Below the pieces are notes generated by a model. It ran no database searches. It had not been told where the DNA came from and saw only the letters and a list, made by a program, of their open reading frames with translations. Below, piece by piece: positions 33,314 to 42,332 of a stretch of DNA of 54,575 bases (position 1 is its first letter; every line of letters begins with the position of its first letter). The translations under genes were made by a program, and so were the position numbers. Source of the DNA: Kosakonia oryziphila (GTDB lineage Bacteria > Pseudomonadota > Gammaproteobacteria > Enterobacterales > Enterobacteriaceae); NCBI RefSeq assembly GCF_900094795.1, contig NZ_FMBC01000035.1, positions 1-54,575 on the forward strand, in the 5' to 3' direction.

Positions 33314-35043
33314 CAGAACTCCATAGCAAACCCGCCGCTGCCACTCTCCTGGCCCAGCGGTTCGTTAATAATGGCGAGCATATTCGCCCAGGCTAAATCA
33401 CCGTGGCTGACGCCGCGCGAGCGGTCAGTGTCATAGGTGATGAATCCGCCAGGCGTCTTTACCTTGCGAACAGAGTTAAATGCGTTGATCAGGGCGCGCT
33501 CGCTGCGGTCATATTCCCAGCGTCCAGCGCGGATCAGCTGTAGCATTTTCAGCACAAGGGCACGCTTTGACGTCATTGACATGGTGTAGGGCATCGCCAT
33601 CGGGAAAAATTTCTTCACTATCTGGTAAACGGCTTCACCGTTACCGCCCGTCACGTCGATGCCGACATGCTGCACGTTGTATTTGAAGGTGAAGTTTTCG
33701 ATAACTTTCGCCTGCTCTTCAAACTCAAGGCCGCGCACCTGTTCCGTTTCCACCGTGCGGAATTTACCGCCAGGCACCAGTGGCGGCACCACAACACAAA
33801 TTGCACCGCTGTCACCGTTGCCGCTACTGCCGTTGGCGTCATAGCCTATCCATACCGGGCGATTACCCATCGGTCTGGACGTAAAGGGTTTCCAGTCAGG
33901 CCATTCGTCATAACCATCTGCACCGCAGCCAATCAGGGCGTTAAGGTTGAAGGCAGATTCGCCATCGCGGACAAACTCGCACATGTACAGGTTGCGGAAT
34001 TCATCCTCGCTGTTTTCATCCTGAATCTCTTCAAGATCGGTGTACTCCCAGCCGTGGTCTATCACATCCTTCAGGGTGACAATCTGACGCCAGGTTTTAT
34101 CCGGGCACAACAGCCCGCTGTTCAGCGTTTTCCAGCCCACATCAAACGCTTTGCGCTGTGCCTTCGGGCGTTTTTCATTCCAGCGATCGCCCGTCCAGAA
34201 CGGGTAAGCCTCATGGGTTTCACCTGACGGCGTGGAAAAGTAGGTACGCGTCAGTCCCTTCAGCGTAGCCATCGCCCCTGCAACCTTTCGCAGGTTGGTG
34301 AAGTTGCTGACCCAGAAGAATTCGTCAAACTTCAGGTTGCCCGTATATGACTGCGCTGTTGCAGCGGACGTGCCGAGGAAATGCAGCTCTGCGCCGTTAC
34401 TCAGTACGATTTTGTCGCCGCCCTTAAGCTCAACGTCTACTTCTTCCGCTGCTTTCTGAATGAATCCCCTGAACTGGTGAGCCTGTCGGCGGGATGCGGA
34501 CAGAAATATCTGGTTGCGCTGGTACGGGTATTTCACATCGTCGCGCAGCGCATCAAGTAACGCCTCGCGTGCAAAGTACCAGGTTGCACCAATCTGGCGG
34601 GACTTCAGTATCATGCGGTTTCGGTGGTGGCGTTGCTCATACCAGCCGCGTTGATGCCACGACAGGGAATCCAGTATTTTCTCCCGCAGCGCAACGATCT
34701 GTTCTTCGGTGAAGTGGTTTTTCAGCTTACGTTTGCGCGGCTTTTTGCCCGTGCCAGCCCCTGCCGGTTGTCCATCAGACAGTTTTTTCAGTTGCCGGGT
34801 CAGCAGGTCAATCTCCTTGTAATCACCCCCGGTTTTCTTGTCCTTTTCACCAAGCTGGATAAGGCGCGCATCAAAAGTCTGGGTTACTCGCTGAATAGGT
34901 GATGTTTCATCCCATTCATCGCGTTTCTTCCAGGCGTAAACTGTGTTCTGATTAATCCCCATCAGGCGCGCGATCTCCGCTGGCGGGTAGCCCTGCCAGT
35001 AAAGTTGTCTTGCCCTCTGACGTACAAAAGCGTCCTGTATCAT
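33313..35043 (-). CDS. P: Terminase large/ATPase subunit (gene P)
   Basis: 576 aa. N-terminal helix-turn-helix (YPPAEIARLMGINQNTVYAWKKR), then Walker A-like SRQIGATW, and an endonuclease part with GYDANGSSGNGDSGA and HVGIDVTGGNGEAV. It packages DNA with gpM from circular monomers. Transcribed leftward from the symmetric Ogr-type box at 35110-35127. Confidence 0.94.
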   Translation of the reverse strand: MIQDAFVRQRARQLYWQGYPPAEIARLMGINQNTVYAWKKRDEWDETSPIQRVTQTFDARLIQLGEKDKKTGGDYKEIDLLTRQLKKLSDGQPAGAGTGKKPRKRKLKNHFTEEQIVALREKILDSLSWHQRGWYEQRHHRNRMILKSRQIGATWYFAREALLDALRDDVKYPYQRNQIFLSASRRQAHQFRGFIQKAAEEVDVELKGGDKIVLSNGAELHFLGTSAATAQSYTGNLKFDEFFWVSNFTNLRKVAGAMATLKGLTRTYFSTPSGETHEAYPFWTGDRWNEKRPKAQRKAFDVGWKTLNSGLLCPDKTWRQIVTLKDVIDHGWEYTDLEEIQDENSEDEFRNLYMCEFVRDGESAFNLNALIGCGADGYDEWPDWKPFTSRPMGNRPVWIGYDANGSSGNGDSGAICVVVPPLVPGGKFRTVETEQVRGLEFEEQAKVIENFTFKYNVQHVGIDVTGGNGEAVYQIVKKFFPMAMPYTMSMTSKRALVLKMLQLIRAGRWEYDRSERALINAFNSVRKVKTPGGFITYDTDRSRGVSHGDLAWANMLAIINEPLGQESGSGGFAMEF

Positions 35044-35109
35044 CTGCCCTCCACCGTTTATGGAGTGAAGATTACCCCGCGCGCGATCCCGCTATCGCCC
35101 CCTTTATGG

Positions 35110-35127
35110 TCTGGCCCTCCTCCGACA
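35110..35127. promoter_or_regulatory. Ogr-type late activator box between P and O
   Basis: TCT-N12-ACA (GGCCCTCCTCCG inside; GGTCTGGCC and CGACAACAAAA at the flanks), a variant of the TGT-N12-ACA pattern of P2 Ogr/Delta sites. Its centre is about 86 bp before the O start and 74 bp before the P start, right for activation in both directions. The same flanks recur at 51432-51449. Confidence 0.65.
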
Positions 35128-35202
35128 ACAAAACCTCGTTGAGACAGCAAGTTACGCTCTGCCATCATGGCCGTACAGAAACCACTCAACAGGATTATCG
35201 AC

Positions 35203-36039
35203 ATGGCTAGCGCAGCTAAACCAGCCCGTAAGAAATTCAAGGTGATGACGTCCGGCACAACTATCGACGGTCGCAATGTCACCCGCGCCCATCTTCACGA
35301 AATGGCGGCAGCGTACGACCCGTCTGTCTATGGTGCCCGCGTCAATATTGAGCACTATCTATCACCGTTCCCTGACAGTGTATTCAGCGCGATGGGGGAT
35401 GTTGCGGCCTTGTCCGTCGAAGATATCAACGAAGGCCCACTGGCTGGAGAGGCTCACCTTTTCGCAGAGATTGAGCCTACCCAGCGCATGAAGGACCTGA
35501 TTGCTGATGGCAAAAAGGTCTACTCCAGTATCGAAATGCACCCCAACTTCCCGCTGACGAAAGGCCCCTACCTCATGGGGCTGGCAATGACCGACACCCC
35601 GGCAAGTTTGGGTACTGACAAACTGAAATTCACCGCCGAAAAACGCGCGGAGATTATGCGTTTCAGTTCGCAAGATGCGGTAGTCACCATGTTCACCCCG
35701 TCATTTGAGGCCGAACTGGTACAGGAAAACCAGAGCCGCAACGACTCCGGGAAGGAGTGGTTCTCCCGCGTAATGGGCATCCTCGGAAAAGGCCAGAAAA
35801 CCGACGATCAGCGCTTCAGTCAGGTACATCAGGCCGTTGAGGCCGTGGCACAGTCTCAGGTTGATCTTGGTGAGCAGTTCAGTGCAGCCGAGCAGGAGCG
35901 CCAACAGGACAAGATCGCCATCCAGAAGCTGACCTCCGATCTTGCCGCGCTGACCAGCAAGCTGGGAAGCACAGACGCCAATTTCAGCCAGCGGGAACCC
36001 GCCAGCGGTGGCGCTAACGCGCAGCTTGCTGATTACTGA
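35203..36039 (+). CDS. O: Capsid scaffold/maturation protease (gene O)
   Basis: 278 aa from ATG 35203 (AGGA upstream), close to P2 O (284). N-terminal serine-protease part (ARVNIEHYLSP, VYSSIEMHPNF) and C-terminal coiled-coil scaffold (about 205-255, Gln/Glu-rich). It shapes the procapsid and cleaves itself and gpN. First gene of the rightward late operon. Confidence 0.93.
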   Translation: MASAAKPARKKFKVMTSGTTIDGRNVTRAHLHEMAAAYDPSVYGARVNIEHYLSPFPDSVFSAMGDVAALSVEDINEGPLAGEAHLFAEIEPTQRMKDLIADGKKVYSSIEMHPNFPLTKGPYLMGLAMTDTPASLGTDKLKFTAEKRAEIMRFSSQDAVVTMFTPSFEAELVQENQSRNDSGKEWFSRVMGILGKGQKTDDQRFSQVHQAVEAVAQSQVDLGEQFSAAEQERQQDKIAIQKLTSDLAALTSKLGSTDANFSQREPASGGANAQLADY

Positions 36040-36062
36040 TATCCACAACGAGAGCAGAGAAT

Positions 36063-37112
36063 ATGGAAAACACTACCCGCGAGCTATTTGATCAGTACGT
36101 CGCCCGGCAAGCACAGCTAAACGGCGTATCCCCTGCCGCTATTGCTGCAAAATTTGCTGTAGATCCGACACGTCAGCAGCGCATGGAACAGGCTGCACAG
36201 CAGGATGATTCCTTCCTGAGCAAAATTAATGTCTTTGGCGTTACCCAACAGATTGGTCAGAAAGTGTTGATTGGCAGCAAAGGCCCAATGGCCGGTGTTA
36301 ACAACAGCACAACCAGTCGTCGCAACCCTGGCTCAAATCACTCAATGGAGCCGTTCGACTACATGTGCCGCAAGATCAACTACGACTATGGCATCAGTTA
36401 TGAACAACTTGATGCCTGGGCGCATATGCCGGATTTCCAGCCGCTGATTAGTAAGGCAATGTCGCGTCAGATGTCGCTTGACCGCATCATGATCGGCTTT
36501 AACGGCGTTAAGTACAGCGACCCGTCTGACCGTGCCGCTAACCCACTGTTGCAGGACTGTAGCATTGGCTGGCTGGAAAAAATCCGTCAGGAAGCACCGC
36601 ACCGCGTCATTTCCAATGTGACGATCACATCGCGCGATGAGGATAACAAGGTTGTTGCAAAAGGCACCTACGGCAATATTGGCGCTGCGGTGTACGACGC
36701 CAAAAACAGCATGATGGATGAGTGGCACAAGCGTAACCCGGATAACGTGGTGATTCTGGCGGGTGACCTGCTGACGAGCAGCAATTTCTCGGCCATCAAC
36801 GCCTTAAGCCAGACCAACCCGAATACCGAAATGCTGGCCGGTCAGTTGATTGTTGCGCAGGAGCGTGTAGGCAACATGCCGACCTTTATCGCGCCTTACT
36901 TCCCGGTGAATGGCGTGCTGATCACACCATTCAAAAATCTGTCGGTGTACTACCAGCGCGGCGGTCTGCGCCGGACGATCAAAGAAGAGCCGGAATACAA
37001 CCGCATCGCAACGTATCAGTCTTCAAACGATGACTTCGTCATTGAAGACTACGGCAATGTTGCGTTCATTGACGGCATTCAGTTCGCACAGGCCGAACCG
37101 GCAGGCGAGTAA
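36063..37112 (+). CDS. N: Major capsid protein precursor (gene N)
   Basis: 349 aa, near P2 N (357). N-terminal RELFDQYVARQAQLNGV, then GPMAGVNNSTTSRRNPG, NYDYGISYEQLDAWAHMPDF and a C-terminal RRTIKEEPEYNRIATYQSSN. HK97-type fold in P2. Cleaved at the N-terminus by gpO. Confidence 0.95.
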   Translation: MENTTRELFDQYVARQAQLNGVSPAAIAAKFAVDPTRQQRMEQAAQQDDSFLSKINVFGVTQQIGQKVLIGSKGPMAGVNNSTTSRRNPGSNHSMEPFDYMCRKINYDYGISYEQLDAWAHMPDFQPLISKAMSRQMSLDRIMIGFNGVKYSDPSDRAANPLLQDCSIGWLEKIRQEAPHRVISNVTITSRDEDNKVVAKGTYGNIGAAVYDAKNSMMDEWHKRNPDNVVILAGDLLTSSNFSAINALSQTNPNTEMLAGQLIVAQERVGNMPTFIAPYFPVNGVLITPFKNLSVYYQRGGLRRTIKEEPEYNRIATYQSSNDDFVIEDYGNVAFIDGIQFAQAEPAGE

Positions 37113-37157
37113 CAGAAGCGGCGGGGCATTGCCCCGCCATGACGGGGAGAAGTGACG

Positions 37158-38015
37158 ATGTTAACACCGGCACAACGACATTTTCAGAAGGTCATGGCAG
37201 AACGCCGGGGCCAGGCGGATGAAGAATCCGATATCCAGCGCACCGCACATGAGCAAATTCTGCATCGCCTGCGTATGGACTTATCTCGCCTTAGCGGGGT
37301 GCAGTCAGAAGAAACCAAAGCTGAAATGAAAAAGTCCATGCTGCCTGAATATGAGGGATGGATTGAAGGCACCATCGATGGCGACAGCGGACGACAGGAT
37401 GAAGTCATTACCCGGCTGATGGTCTGGGCGATTGATTGTCGTGATTATGCGCTTGCGATGAGGCTGGGGCGTTATGTGGTGTGCCACGGGCTGACACTGC
37501 CGGATAACTTCAACCGCACGGCAGCAACATTCCTGACTGAAGAAATGAGCGAACCACTGTTGACGCTCGCCGCCGCTGATGCCGACGCTGATTTATCGTC
37601 TGGTGCCGCCGTGCTTGACGAAGTGGCGGACATTGTCGCCGACAGTGATATGCCGGATGTGGTGCGCGCCAAGTTGTGCAAGGCCCGTGCACTTGCCCGC
37701 CGTGGTGCGGCTGATATCACGACCAAAGCGGAAGCGCTGGCGCTGTTCCGTGAGGCGCTGACGCGTAACCCCAACGCCGGGGTAAAAAAAGAGATTGCCA
37801 CGCTTGCCCGTGACGTTAAGAAGCTGTCTGCGGTTGGTGGCATGGGTGAAGGTGACGCGGCCAGCACCGACAAAGGTGACGGTACTGCTGAGCCTGTTCC
37901 TGAAAAGACCACCACCGCCAGCGCAGCAGGTAAAGCAACGACGCGTAAAACCACGACTAAGACGGCAACAGACAAAGCGACAAAGCGCAAGCCTGTCAGC
38001 CAGAAAAAGAATTAA
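37158..38015 (+). CDS. M: Terminase small/endonuclease subunit (gene M)
   Basis: 285 aa from ATG 37158 (GGGGAGAAG upstream). The P2 M core covers about 1-235. The C-terminus then adds a low-complexity Thr/Lys/Ala tail (TTRKTTTKTATDKATKRK) that makes it longer than P2 M (247). The tail is strongly basic and may bind DNA. Confidence 0.9.
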   Translation: MLTPAQRHFQKVMAERRGQADEESDIQRTAHEQILHRLRMDLSRLSGVQSEETKAEMKKSMLPEYEGWIEGTIDGDSGRQDEVITRLMVWAIDCRDYALAMRLGRYVVCHGLTLPDNFNRTAATFLTEEMSEPLLTLAAADADADLSSGAAVLDEVADIVADSDMPDVVRAKLCKARALARRGAADITTKAEALALFREALTRNPNAGVKKEIATLARDVKKLSAVGGMGEGDAASTDKGDGTAEPVPEKTTTASAAGKATTRKTTTKTATDKATKRKPVSQKKN

Positions 38016-38113
38016 CGACTTCGGCCCCGTCCGACAGGCGGCGCGGGTGGATATCTGCCCGTATACGGTCTTTTAACCACCCGCCCACCGCCTGATTTAT
38101 GGGAGATAAGTGC

Positions 38114-38638
38114 ATGAGCAGCCTTGTGGCAAATAAGCGCGTTTTGCCTGCGGACAGCGATACGCCCGATGTTGATGATGGTGATGCCACCGTCAGCGCC
38201 GGGGACTTCTGGCCGGTGATCAAACTGGCCGATCTCCGTCTGGCCGCGCGTATCACTGGCGGTATCACCACGTCAAGGCTGATGCACGTCACCACTGAAG
38301 CGGTAGCCCATGTTACAGCGCAGTTGCTGGACTGGCGCGCCGGTCAGGTCAGTGCAGGCTTTCTCATGCTGGAAGATGTGCCCTCAGTCCTGCCGTCAGG
38401 TGAAACGGAAAAGCTGGTTATCAACGGTGAAAACGTGAAGGTGTACCGCTTCCGGCGTGCAGTCTATTCGATTGCCAGGGCGCTTGTACTCGAAGGCTAT
38501 CGCGACGTTGATACCACGGCGAAAGGCGACAAAGACGCCGCCGCGCTTGACCTGCAACGGGATGATCTCTGGCGGGATGCCCGCTGGAGTATCGCTGACA
38601 TTCGCGACACGCCGCGACTCTATGCGGAGCTTTGCTGA
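38114..38638 (+). CDS. L: Head completion/stabilisation protein (gene L)
   Basis: 174 aa from ATG 38114 behind GGAGATAAG. Contains DFWPVIKLADLRLAARITGGIT and YSIARALVLEGYRDVDTT as in P2 L. It joins the filled head and keeps DNA in. Stop overlaps the X start. Confidence 0.92.
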   Translation: MSSLVANKRVLPADSDTPDVDDGDATVSAGDFWPVIKLADLRLAARITGGITTSRLMHVTTEAVAHVTAQLLDWRAGQVSAGFLMLEDVPSVLPSGETEKLVINGENVKVYRFRRAVYSIARALVLEGYRDVDTTAKGDKDAAALDLQRDDLWRDARWSIADIRDTPRLYAELC

Positions 38639-38838
38639 TGAAAGTGAAGGCATTGCAGGGGGATACGGTGGATTTGCTTTGCTGGCGTCACTACAGCACC
38701 ACGCAGGGCGTTACCGAAAAAGTGTTATCCGCCAATCCCGGACTAAGCCAGCAGGTTTTTCTTGATGCCGGACAGGAGATTGAACTGCCGGAAATCGCGC
38801 GCAAAGCAATACAGGAGATGGTGCAGCTATGGGATTAA
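38638..38838 (+). CDS. X: Tail protein X (gene X)
   Basis: 66 aa with the LysM-like P2 X pattern: GDTVDLLCWRHYSTTQGVTE, ANPGLS, GQEIELPEI. Overlaps L and Y. Confidence 0.92.
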   Translation: MKVKALQGDTVDLLCWRHYSTTQGVTEKVLSANPGLSQQVFLDAGQEIELPEIARKAIQEMVQLWD

Positions 38839-39131
38839 GTTTCTTTCAGCGCCTGAATGACTGGCTGACATTCACCATGTCAGCAATGGTCACAAGTATC
38901 GGCGTAATGACACTGAGTGAAAAGATTGCGCTGGCCGGTCTTCTTGTAGGGATGGTTTTTGGTGCCCGTGGCTGGCTCTATCGCGCCCGCATCGAACGGG
39001 GGCAGAAGCACCGCAACGAATTGATTAATCAGATTCTTGAGCGGGCAGCGCACAGGCAAATGAGTGAGTCAGAGCGCCGGGCGCTTGACCTTCTGCAACA
39101 GAATGAGCCGGAAGATGAAACAGCTTATTAA
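38829..39131 (+). CDS. Y: Holin (gene Y)
   Basis: 100 aa. Two hydrophobic segments (about 14-29 and 32-50) and a charged C-terminal tail (ERGQKHRNELINQILERAAH). It sits before the endolysin gene and overlaps it. Forms the lysis-timing hole, or a pinholin with the SAR endolysin. Confidence 0.85.
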   Translation: MGLSFFQRLNDWLTFTMSAMVTSIGVMTLSEKIALAGLLVGMVFGARGWLYRARIERGQKHRNELINQILERAAHRQMSESERRALDLLQQNEPEDETAY

Positions 39132-39660
39132 AAAATGTTCCATTGCGGCCATTGTTGCGCTTGGTATCACGCTCAGTCCGGGCGCGTTGCGCACAACGCC
39201 TGAAGGCCAGCAGAAGATCGCTGGCTGGGAAGACTGCCGGAACACGCCCTATTACTGCACGGCTGGCGTGCTGACGGTCGGAATTGGTTCGACGGGGCGC
39301 GTTGAGAAGCGGGAGTACAGCGACAGCGAGATCGCCGGTCGATGGATTAACGATATGCGGCACGCTGAAAACTGTATTAACCAGAATTTTGAAGGCGGGT
39401 ATATGCCACAGTCCGCCTTTGAGGCAATGACGGACGCCGGTCTTAATGTGGGGTGCACTGGCCTGATGTGGTTCACAGACAGTCAGAATAGAAAACAGCG
39501 CACGACCATCTGGAAGAAGGCGCAGGCACATGAGTGGCAGGCGATGTGTAACCGGCTGACGGACTTTGTAAACAGCAGTGGTAAGCGAAGCCAGGGACTG
39601 ATTAACCGCAGAACAGATTTTAAGGCATGGTGCCTGCGTGACGTGGGGGCTGAAAAGTGA
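39115..39660 (+). CDS. K: SAR-type endolysin (lysozyme, gene K)
   Basis: 181 aa from ATG 39115. The N-terminal weakly hydrophobic anchor (IKKCSIAAIVALGITLSPGA) is a signal-anchor-release sequence. The catalytic region GWEDCRNTPYYC...LTVGIGST has the E-8-C/D-5-T arrangement of Lyz/P21-type lysozymes. It differs from P2 K by carrying its own export signal, so it may not depend on the holin for export. Confidence 0.9.
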   Translation: MKQLIKKCSIAAIVALGITLSPGALRTTPEGQQKIAGWEDCRNTPYYCTAGVLTVGIGSTGRVEKREYSDSEIAGRWINDMRHAENCINQNFEGGYMPQSAFEAMTDAGLNVGCTGLMWFTDSQNRKQRTTIWKKAQAHEWQAMCNRLTDFVNSSGKRSQGLINRRTDFKAWCLRDVGAEK

Positions 39661-40094
39661 AGATTACAGCCATTTTATGCGCACTGCTGGTGCTGGCCTC
39701 TGGTGGCCTGCTCTGGCAAACACAACAACGAGGTAAAGACTCCGCCAGCAATGAAGCACTTTCCCGCGAGGTGAAGAGCAATCGTGAGGTACTGGATGAG
39801 CTGCGTGCACTGACTGCTGACGCTCGAGAAGTCCTTGCACAGTTGCGGGCAACCGAACAGCAAAGAAACGCAGAGGGAGAAAAGCGACGTGAAAACATGC
39901 GCGATGCCATCAAAGACGATACGTGTGCCAGTACTGTTGTGCCTGCTTCTGTCAGTAACAGCCTGCAACACCGTACCGCAGCAGCCACAAATGAAAATCG
40001 TGCACGAGCCGGTACCGGAAAGCCTGACGGCAGCAACGCCAGCGCCGGAACTGACCGCTCCGGTAACGTGGGGCGCGATAGCTATCTGGAGTGA
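39657..40094 (+). CDS. lysB: Inner-membrane spanin subunit (LysB)
   Basis: 145 aa. One N-terminal membrane helix (ITAILCALLVLASGGLLW), then a long coiled-coil (about 30-90, Ser/Glu/Arg-rich). Overlaps K by 4 bp. The lysC gene starts inside it in another frame, the usual Rz/Rz1 arrangement. The pair joins inner and outer membranes at lysis. Confidence 0.9.
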   Translation: MKITAILCALLVLASGGLLWQTQQRGKDSASNEALSREVKSNREVLDELRALTADAREVLAQLRATEQQRNAEGEKRRENMRDAIKDDTCASTVVPASVSNSLQHRTAAATNENRARAGTGKPDGSNASAGTDRSGNVGRDSYLE

Positions 40095-40203
40095 TCGCCT
40101 GCGCGATGCGCTGGATACCTGCAACGCCGATAAGGCAGCGATAGCCGATCTCGATCTGCGCCGCCTGAAAAGACTGACTGACCACGCGAGGGCCACACAA
40201 TGA
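39889..40203 (+). CDS. lysC: Outer-membrane spanin lipoprotein (LysC)
   Basis: 104 aa from GTG 39889; ATG 39904 is an alternative. Lipoprotein signal RVPVLLCLLLSVTAC with the lipobox Cys, then a proline-rich stretch (VPQQPQMKIVHEPVPESL). The first 206 bp overlap lysB in a different frame and the gene then runs on past lysB. Confidence 0.88.
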   Translation: MKTCAMPSKTIRVPVLLCLLLSVTACNTVPQQPQMKIVHEPVPESLTAATPAPELTAPVTWGAIAIWSDRLRDALDTCNADKAAIADLDLRRLKRLTDHARATQ

Positions 40204-40275
40204 CCTTATTCGATTACTTGGACGCTTATTTATCTGTTGATCATCGCGGGTGCGATTGAACGTTTCGGGCGTTAA
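40200..40275 (+). pseudogene. Possible frameshifted membrane micro-ORF after lysC
   Basis: ATG 40200 overlaps the lysC stop (ATGA) and reads MTLFDY. Dropping one T at 40218-40219 joins this to WTLIYLLIIAGAIERFGR and a stop at 40273-40275, a likely single-helix membrane peptide of 24 residues. As it stands the first frame stops after 18 codons. A sequencing error or a real frameshift are both possible. Confidence 0.35.
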
Positions 40276-40287
40276 GAAGGTATCACC

Positions 40288-40758
40288 ATGCTGAAAGCTG
40301 ACTCACTGCGCGAGACCCTGACCCGCGCTAACAAATGGTGCAGGGCCAACCCTGAAGCCTTCACCGTTTTTGTGGAAGAAGGGAATATCGATACGACCGG
40401 CGAAACACCATCGTTTATGTACCGCTATACCCTGGTGCTGTTTGTGATGAATTTTGCCGGTGATATTGATGATTTCACGTTGCCATTAATGGCATGGCTC
40501 TGGCACAACCAGCCCGATCTACTGCTGAACCCGGAGAAGAACCTGGACATTAAATTTACGACCCTTATCAATAACGACGATACCGCCGACATTCTTTTTG
40601 AGATGCCGTTGCGTGAGCGCGTGAAGGTCACTCTGGATGAAAACGGTATTCCCTGCGCGGAGCATTTGCCGGAACCTAAACCGCGCATTCCGTCAGCGGA
40701 CGGCGACTGGAGCGCCATCTTTGAGGATGTGACGTGGGAGGCTGACGCGCATGAGTAA
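40288..40758 (+). CDS. R: Tail completion protein R
   Basis: 156 aa, as P2 R. Contains KADSLRETLTRANKWCRANPE, YTLVLFVMNFAGDIDD and LMAWLWHNQPDLLLNPE. Acts with S to finish the tail end. Overlaps S by 8 bp. Confidence 0.92.
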   Translation: MLKADSLRETLTRANKWCRANPEAFTVFVEEGNIDTTGETPSFMYRYTLVLFVMNFAGDIDDFTLPLMAWLWHNQPDLLLNPEKNLDIKFTTLINNDDTADILFEMPLRERVKVTLDENGIPCAEHLPEPKPRIPSADGDWSAIFEDVTWEADAHE

Positions 40759-41389
40759 CGATCGCTTTCGTGAACTGGATCAGGTCTTCAGCGACATACT
40801 CGCGAGTACTTCGCAGGCCGGACGTATTCGCACCGCCCGTGCAGTTGGTCAGGCACTGCGAAAGAGCCAGCAACAGCGCATCAAAACACAGCAAAACCCG
40901 GAAGGTTCGCCATATCCTGCCCGCCGTCGCCGGGTGCTGCGCTCTCAGCAGGGCATTGTATTTGTCTGGCAGGGTGAGATCCGTCGCCTCAAAAACTGGC
41001 ACGGTGGCCGGGGAAAATACGGGCGCACTATTACCGGCTTTGACGAAGAAAGAAATGATATTCGCACGTTTTACCGTAGTGATATTGAGCGCTACATCGA
41101 GATCAATACGCGCTCAGTGCGCCGCAGCACCACGAAGAAAGTGCCGATGTTTCAGCGGTTGCGCAGCTATCGCTTTCTCAAAATGCGTGCTGATGCAGGC
41201 GGCACTTCCGTGGGTTATGACGGTGTGGCCGCGCGCATTGCACGCGTGCACCAGTACGGCCAGCGCGATCAGGTCGGGCCGGGTACTTTTGCTAAATATC
41301 CGGTGCGTGAGTTGCTGGGCTTTACCGCTGCCGATGAGCAGATGATTACAACACAGGTGATTAGCAGCCTGAGGAGTGCCGCACGATGA
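40751..41389 (+). CDS. S: Tail completion protein S
   Basis: 212 aa, longer than P2 S (150). Basic N-terminal half with QALRKSQQQRIKTQQNPEGS-type sequence; C-terminal VHQYGQRDQVGPGTFAKYPVRELLGF is typical of phage virion morphogenesis proteins. An insert around residues 60-140 accounts for the extra length. Confidence 0.88.
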   Translation: MSNDRFRELDQVFSDILASTSQAGRIRTARAVGQALRKSQQQRIKTQQNPEGSPYPARRRRVLRSQQGIVFVWQGEIRRLKNWHGGRGKYGRTITGFDEERNDIRTFYRSDIERYIEINTRSVRRSTTKKVPMFQRLRSYRFLKMRADAGGTSVGYDGVAARIARVHQYGQRDQVGPGTFAKYPVRELLGFTAADEQMITTQVISSLRSAAR

Positions 41390-41967
41390 GCGCTGAATTG
41401 ATCCGCCTGCTGGGAAATATCCTTCGCGTCGGCGTCGTTATCGCCATTGATAAAGAGAGCTGGCGCGTGCGCGTGCAAAGCGGCGAGCTTCAGACCGACT
41501 GGCTGCGCTGGACCACCACGCGCGCCGGGGCATTCAGTATCTGGGTGCCGCCTTCCGTGGGTGAGCAGGTCTGGCTGGGCTGTATCGGTGGCAACCCTGA
41601 AACGGCGGTCATTATCGGCAGTCTCTACAGCAGTGACCACCCTGCGCCGGGCAGCAGCCTGAAAGAGATTGTGCTGACAGCACCAGACGGTGCCTCTTTC
41701 CGCTATGACGCAGAGGCCAGCGCGCTGGAAGCGCAGGGCATGAAGACAGCACATATCAAAGCCTCTGCCAGCGTCACGCTTGAAACACCAATTGTAGAAT
41801 GCACCAACCATCTGAAAGCGCGGACGTTCGAACTGTCGGAGGGTGGCACGATGAAGGGCAATGTTACCCATTCTGGCGGATCGCTTTCGTCTAACGGGGT
41901 GACTGTTCATTCGCACGTGCATGGTGGTGTGCAGGGTGGCAGCAGCAACACAGGGGGGCCGAAATGA
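41386..41967 (+). CDS. V: Baseplate spike protein V
   Basis: 193 aa. N-terminal OB-like domain (IDKESWRVRVQSGELQTDWL), mid VWLGCIGGNPETAVIIGSLY, beta-helical needle and a C-terminal HSHVHGGVQGGSSNTGGP tip that in P2 V binds iron through HxH histidines. Pierces the outer membrane. Confidence 0.94.
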   Translation: MSAELIRLLGNILRVGVVIAIDKESWRVRVQSGELQTDWLRWTTTRAGAFSIWVPPSVGEQVWLGCIGGNPETAVIIGSLYSSDHPAPGSSLKEIVLTAPDGASFRYDAEASALEAQGMKTAHIKASASVTLETPIVECTNHLKARTFELSEGGTMKGNVTHSGGSLSSNGVTVHSHVHGGVQGGSSNTGGPK

Positions 41968-42332
41968 CAGTCCGCTATACCGGGATGAACCCGGACGGCA
42001 CGGGCCAGCTTACCGATACAGATCAGCTGTGGAATTCAGTACGCGACATACTGACCACGCCGCTGGCAAGCCGGGTTATGCGGAGGGACTACGGCAGCAT
42101 GATCCCCGATCTGCTGGATGAACCACAGAACGAAGTGACGCGCCTGCAATGTATGAGTGCGGCAGTGATCGCCCTGACGATGTGGGAGCCGCGTATTGCC
42201 CTGAACGGCATCAATATCAGTTATTCAAAGGATGGCGCTGTCACCGCTGAACTGGTCGGTATTATCACCGAAACCATGCAGACGGCAGGCAGTTCGTTGA
42301 CGCTCAGGAGTGGCAGCAATGGCAACAGTTGA
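41964..42332 (+). CDS. W: Baseplate wedge protein W
   Basis: 122 aa, gp25-like. Contains LWNSVRDILTTPLASRVMRRDYGS, the EPR-like loop and a C-terminal TMQTAGSSLTLR. Overlaps V by 4 bp and J by 14 bp. Confidence 0.93.
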   Translation: MTVRYTGMNPDGTGQLTDTDQLWNSVRDILTTPLASRVMRRDYGSMIPDLLDEPQNEVTRLQCMSAAVIALTMWEPRIALNGINISYSKDGAVTAELVGIITETMQTAGSSLTLRSGSNGNS

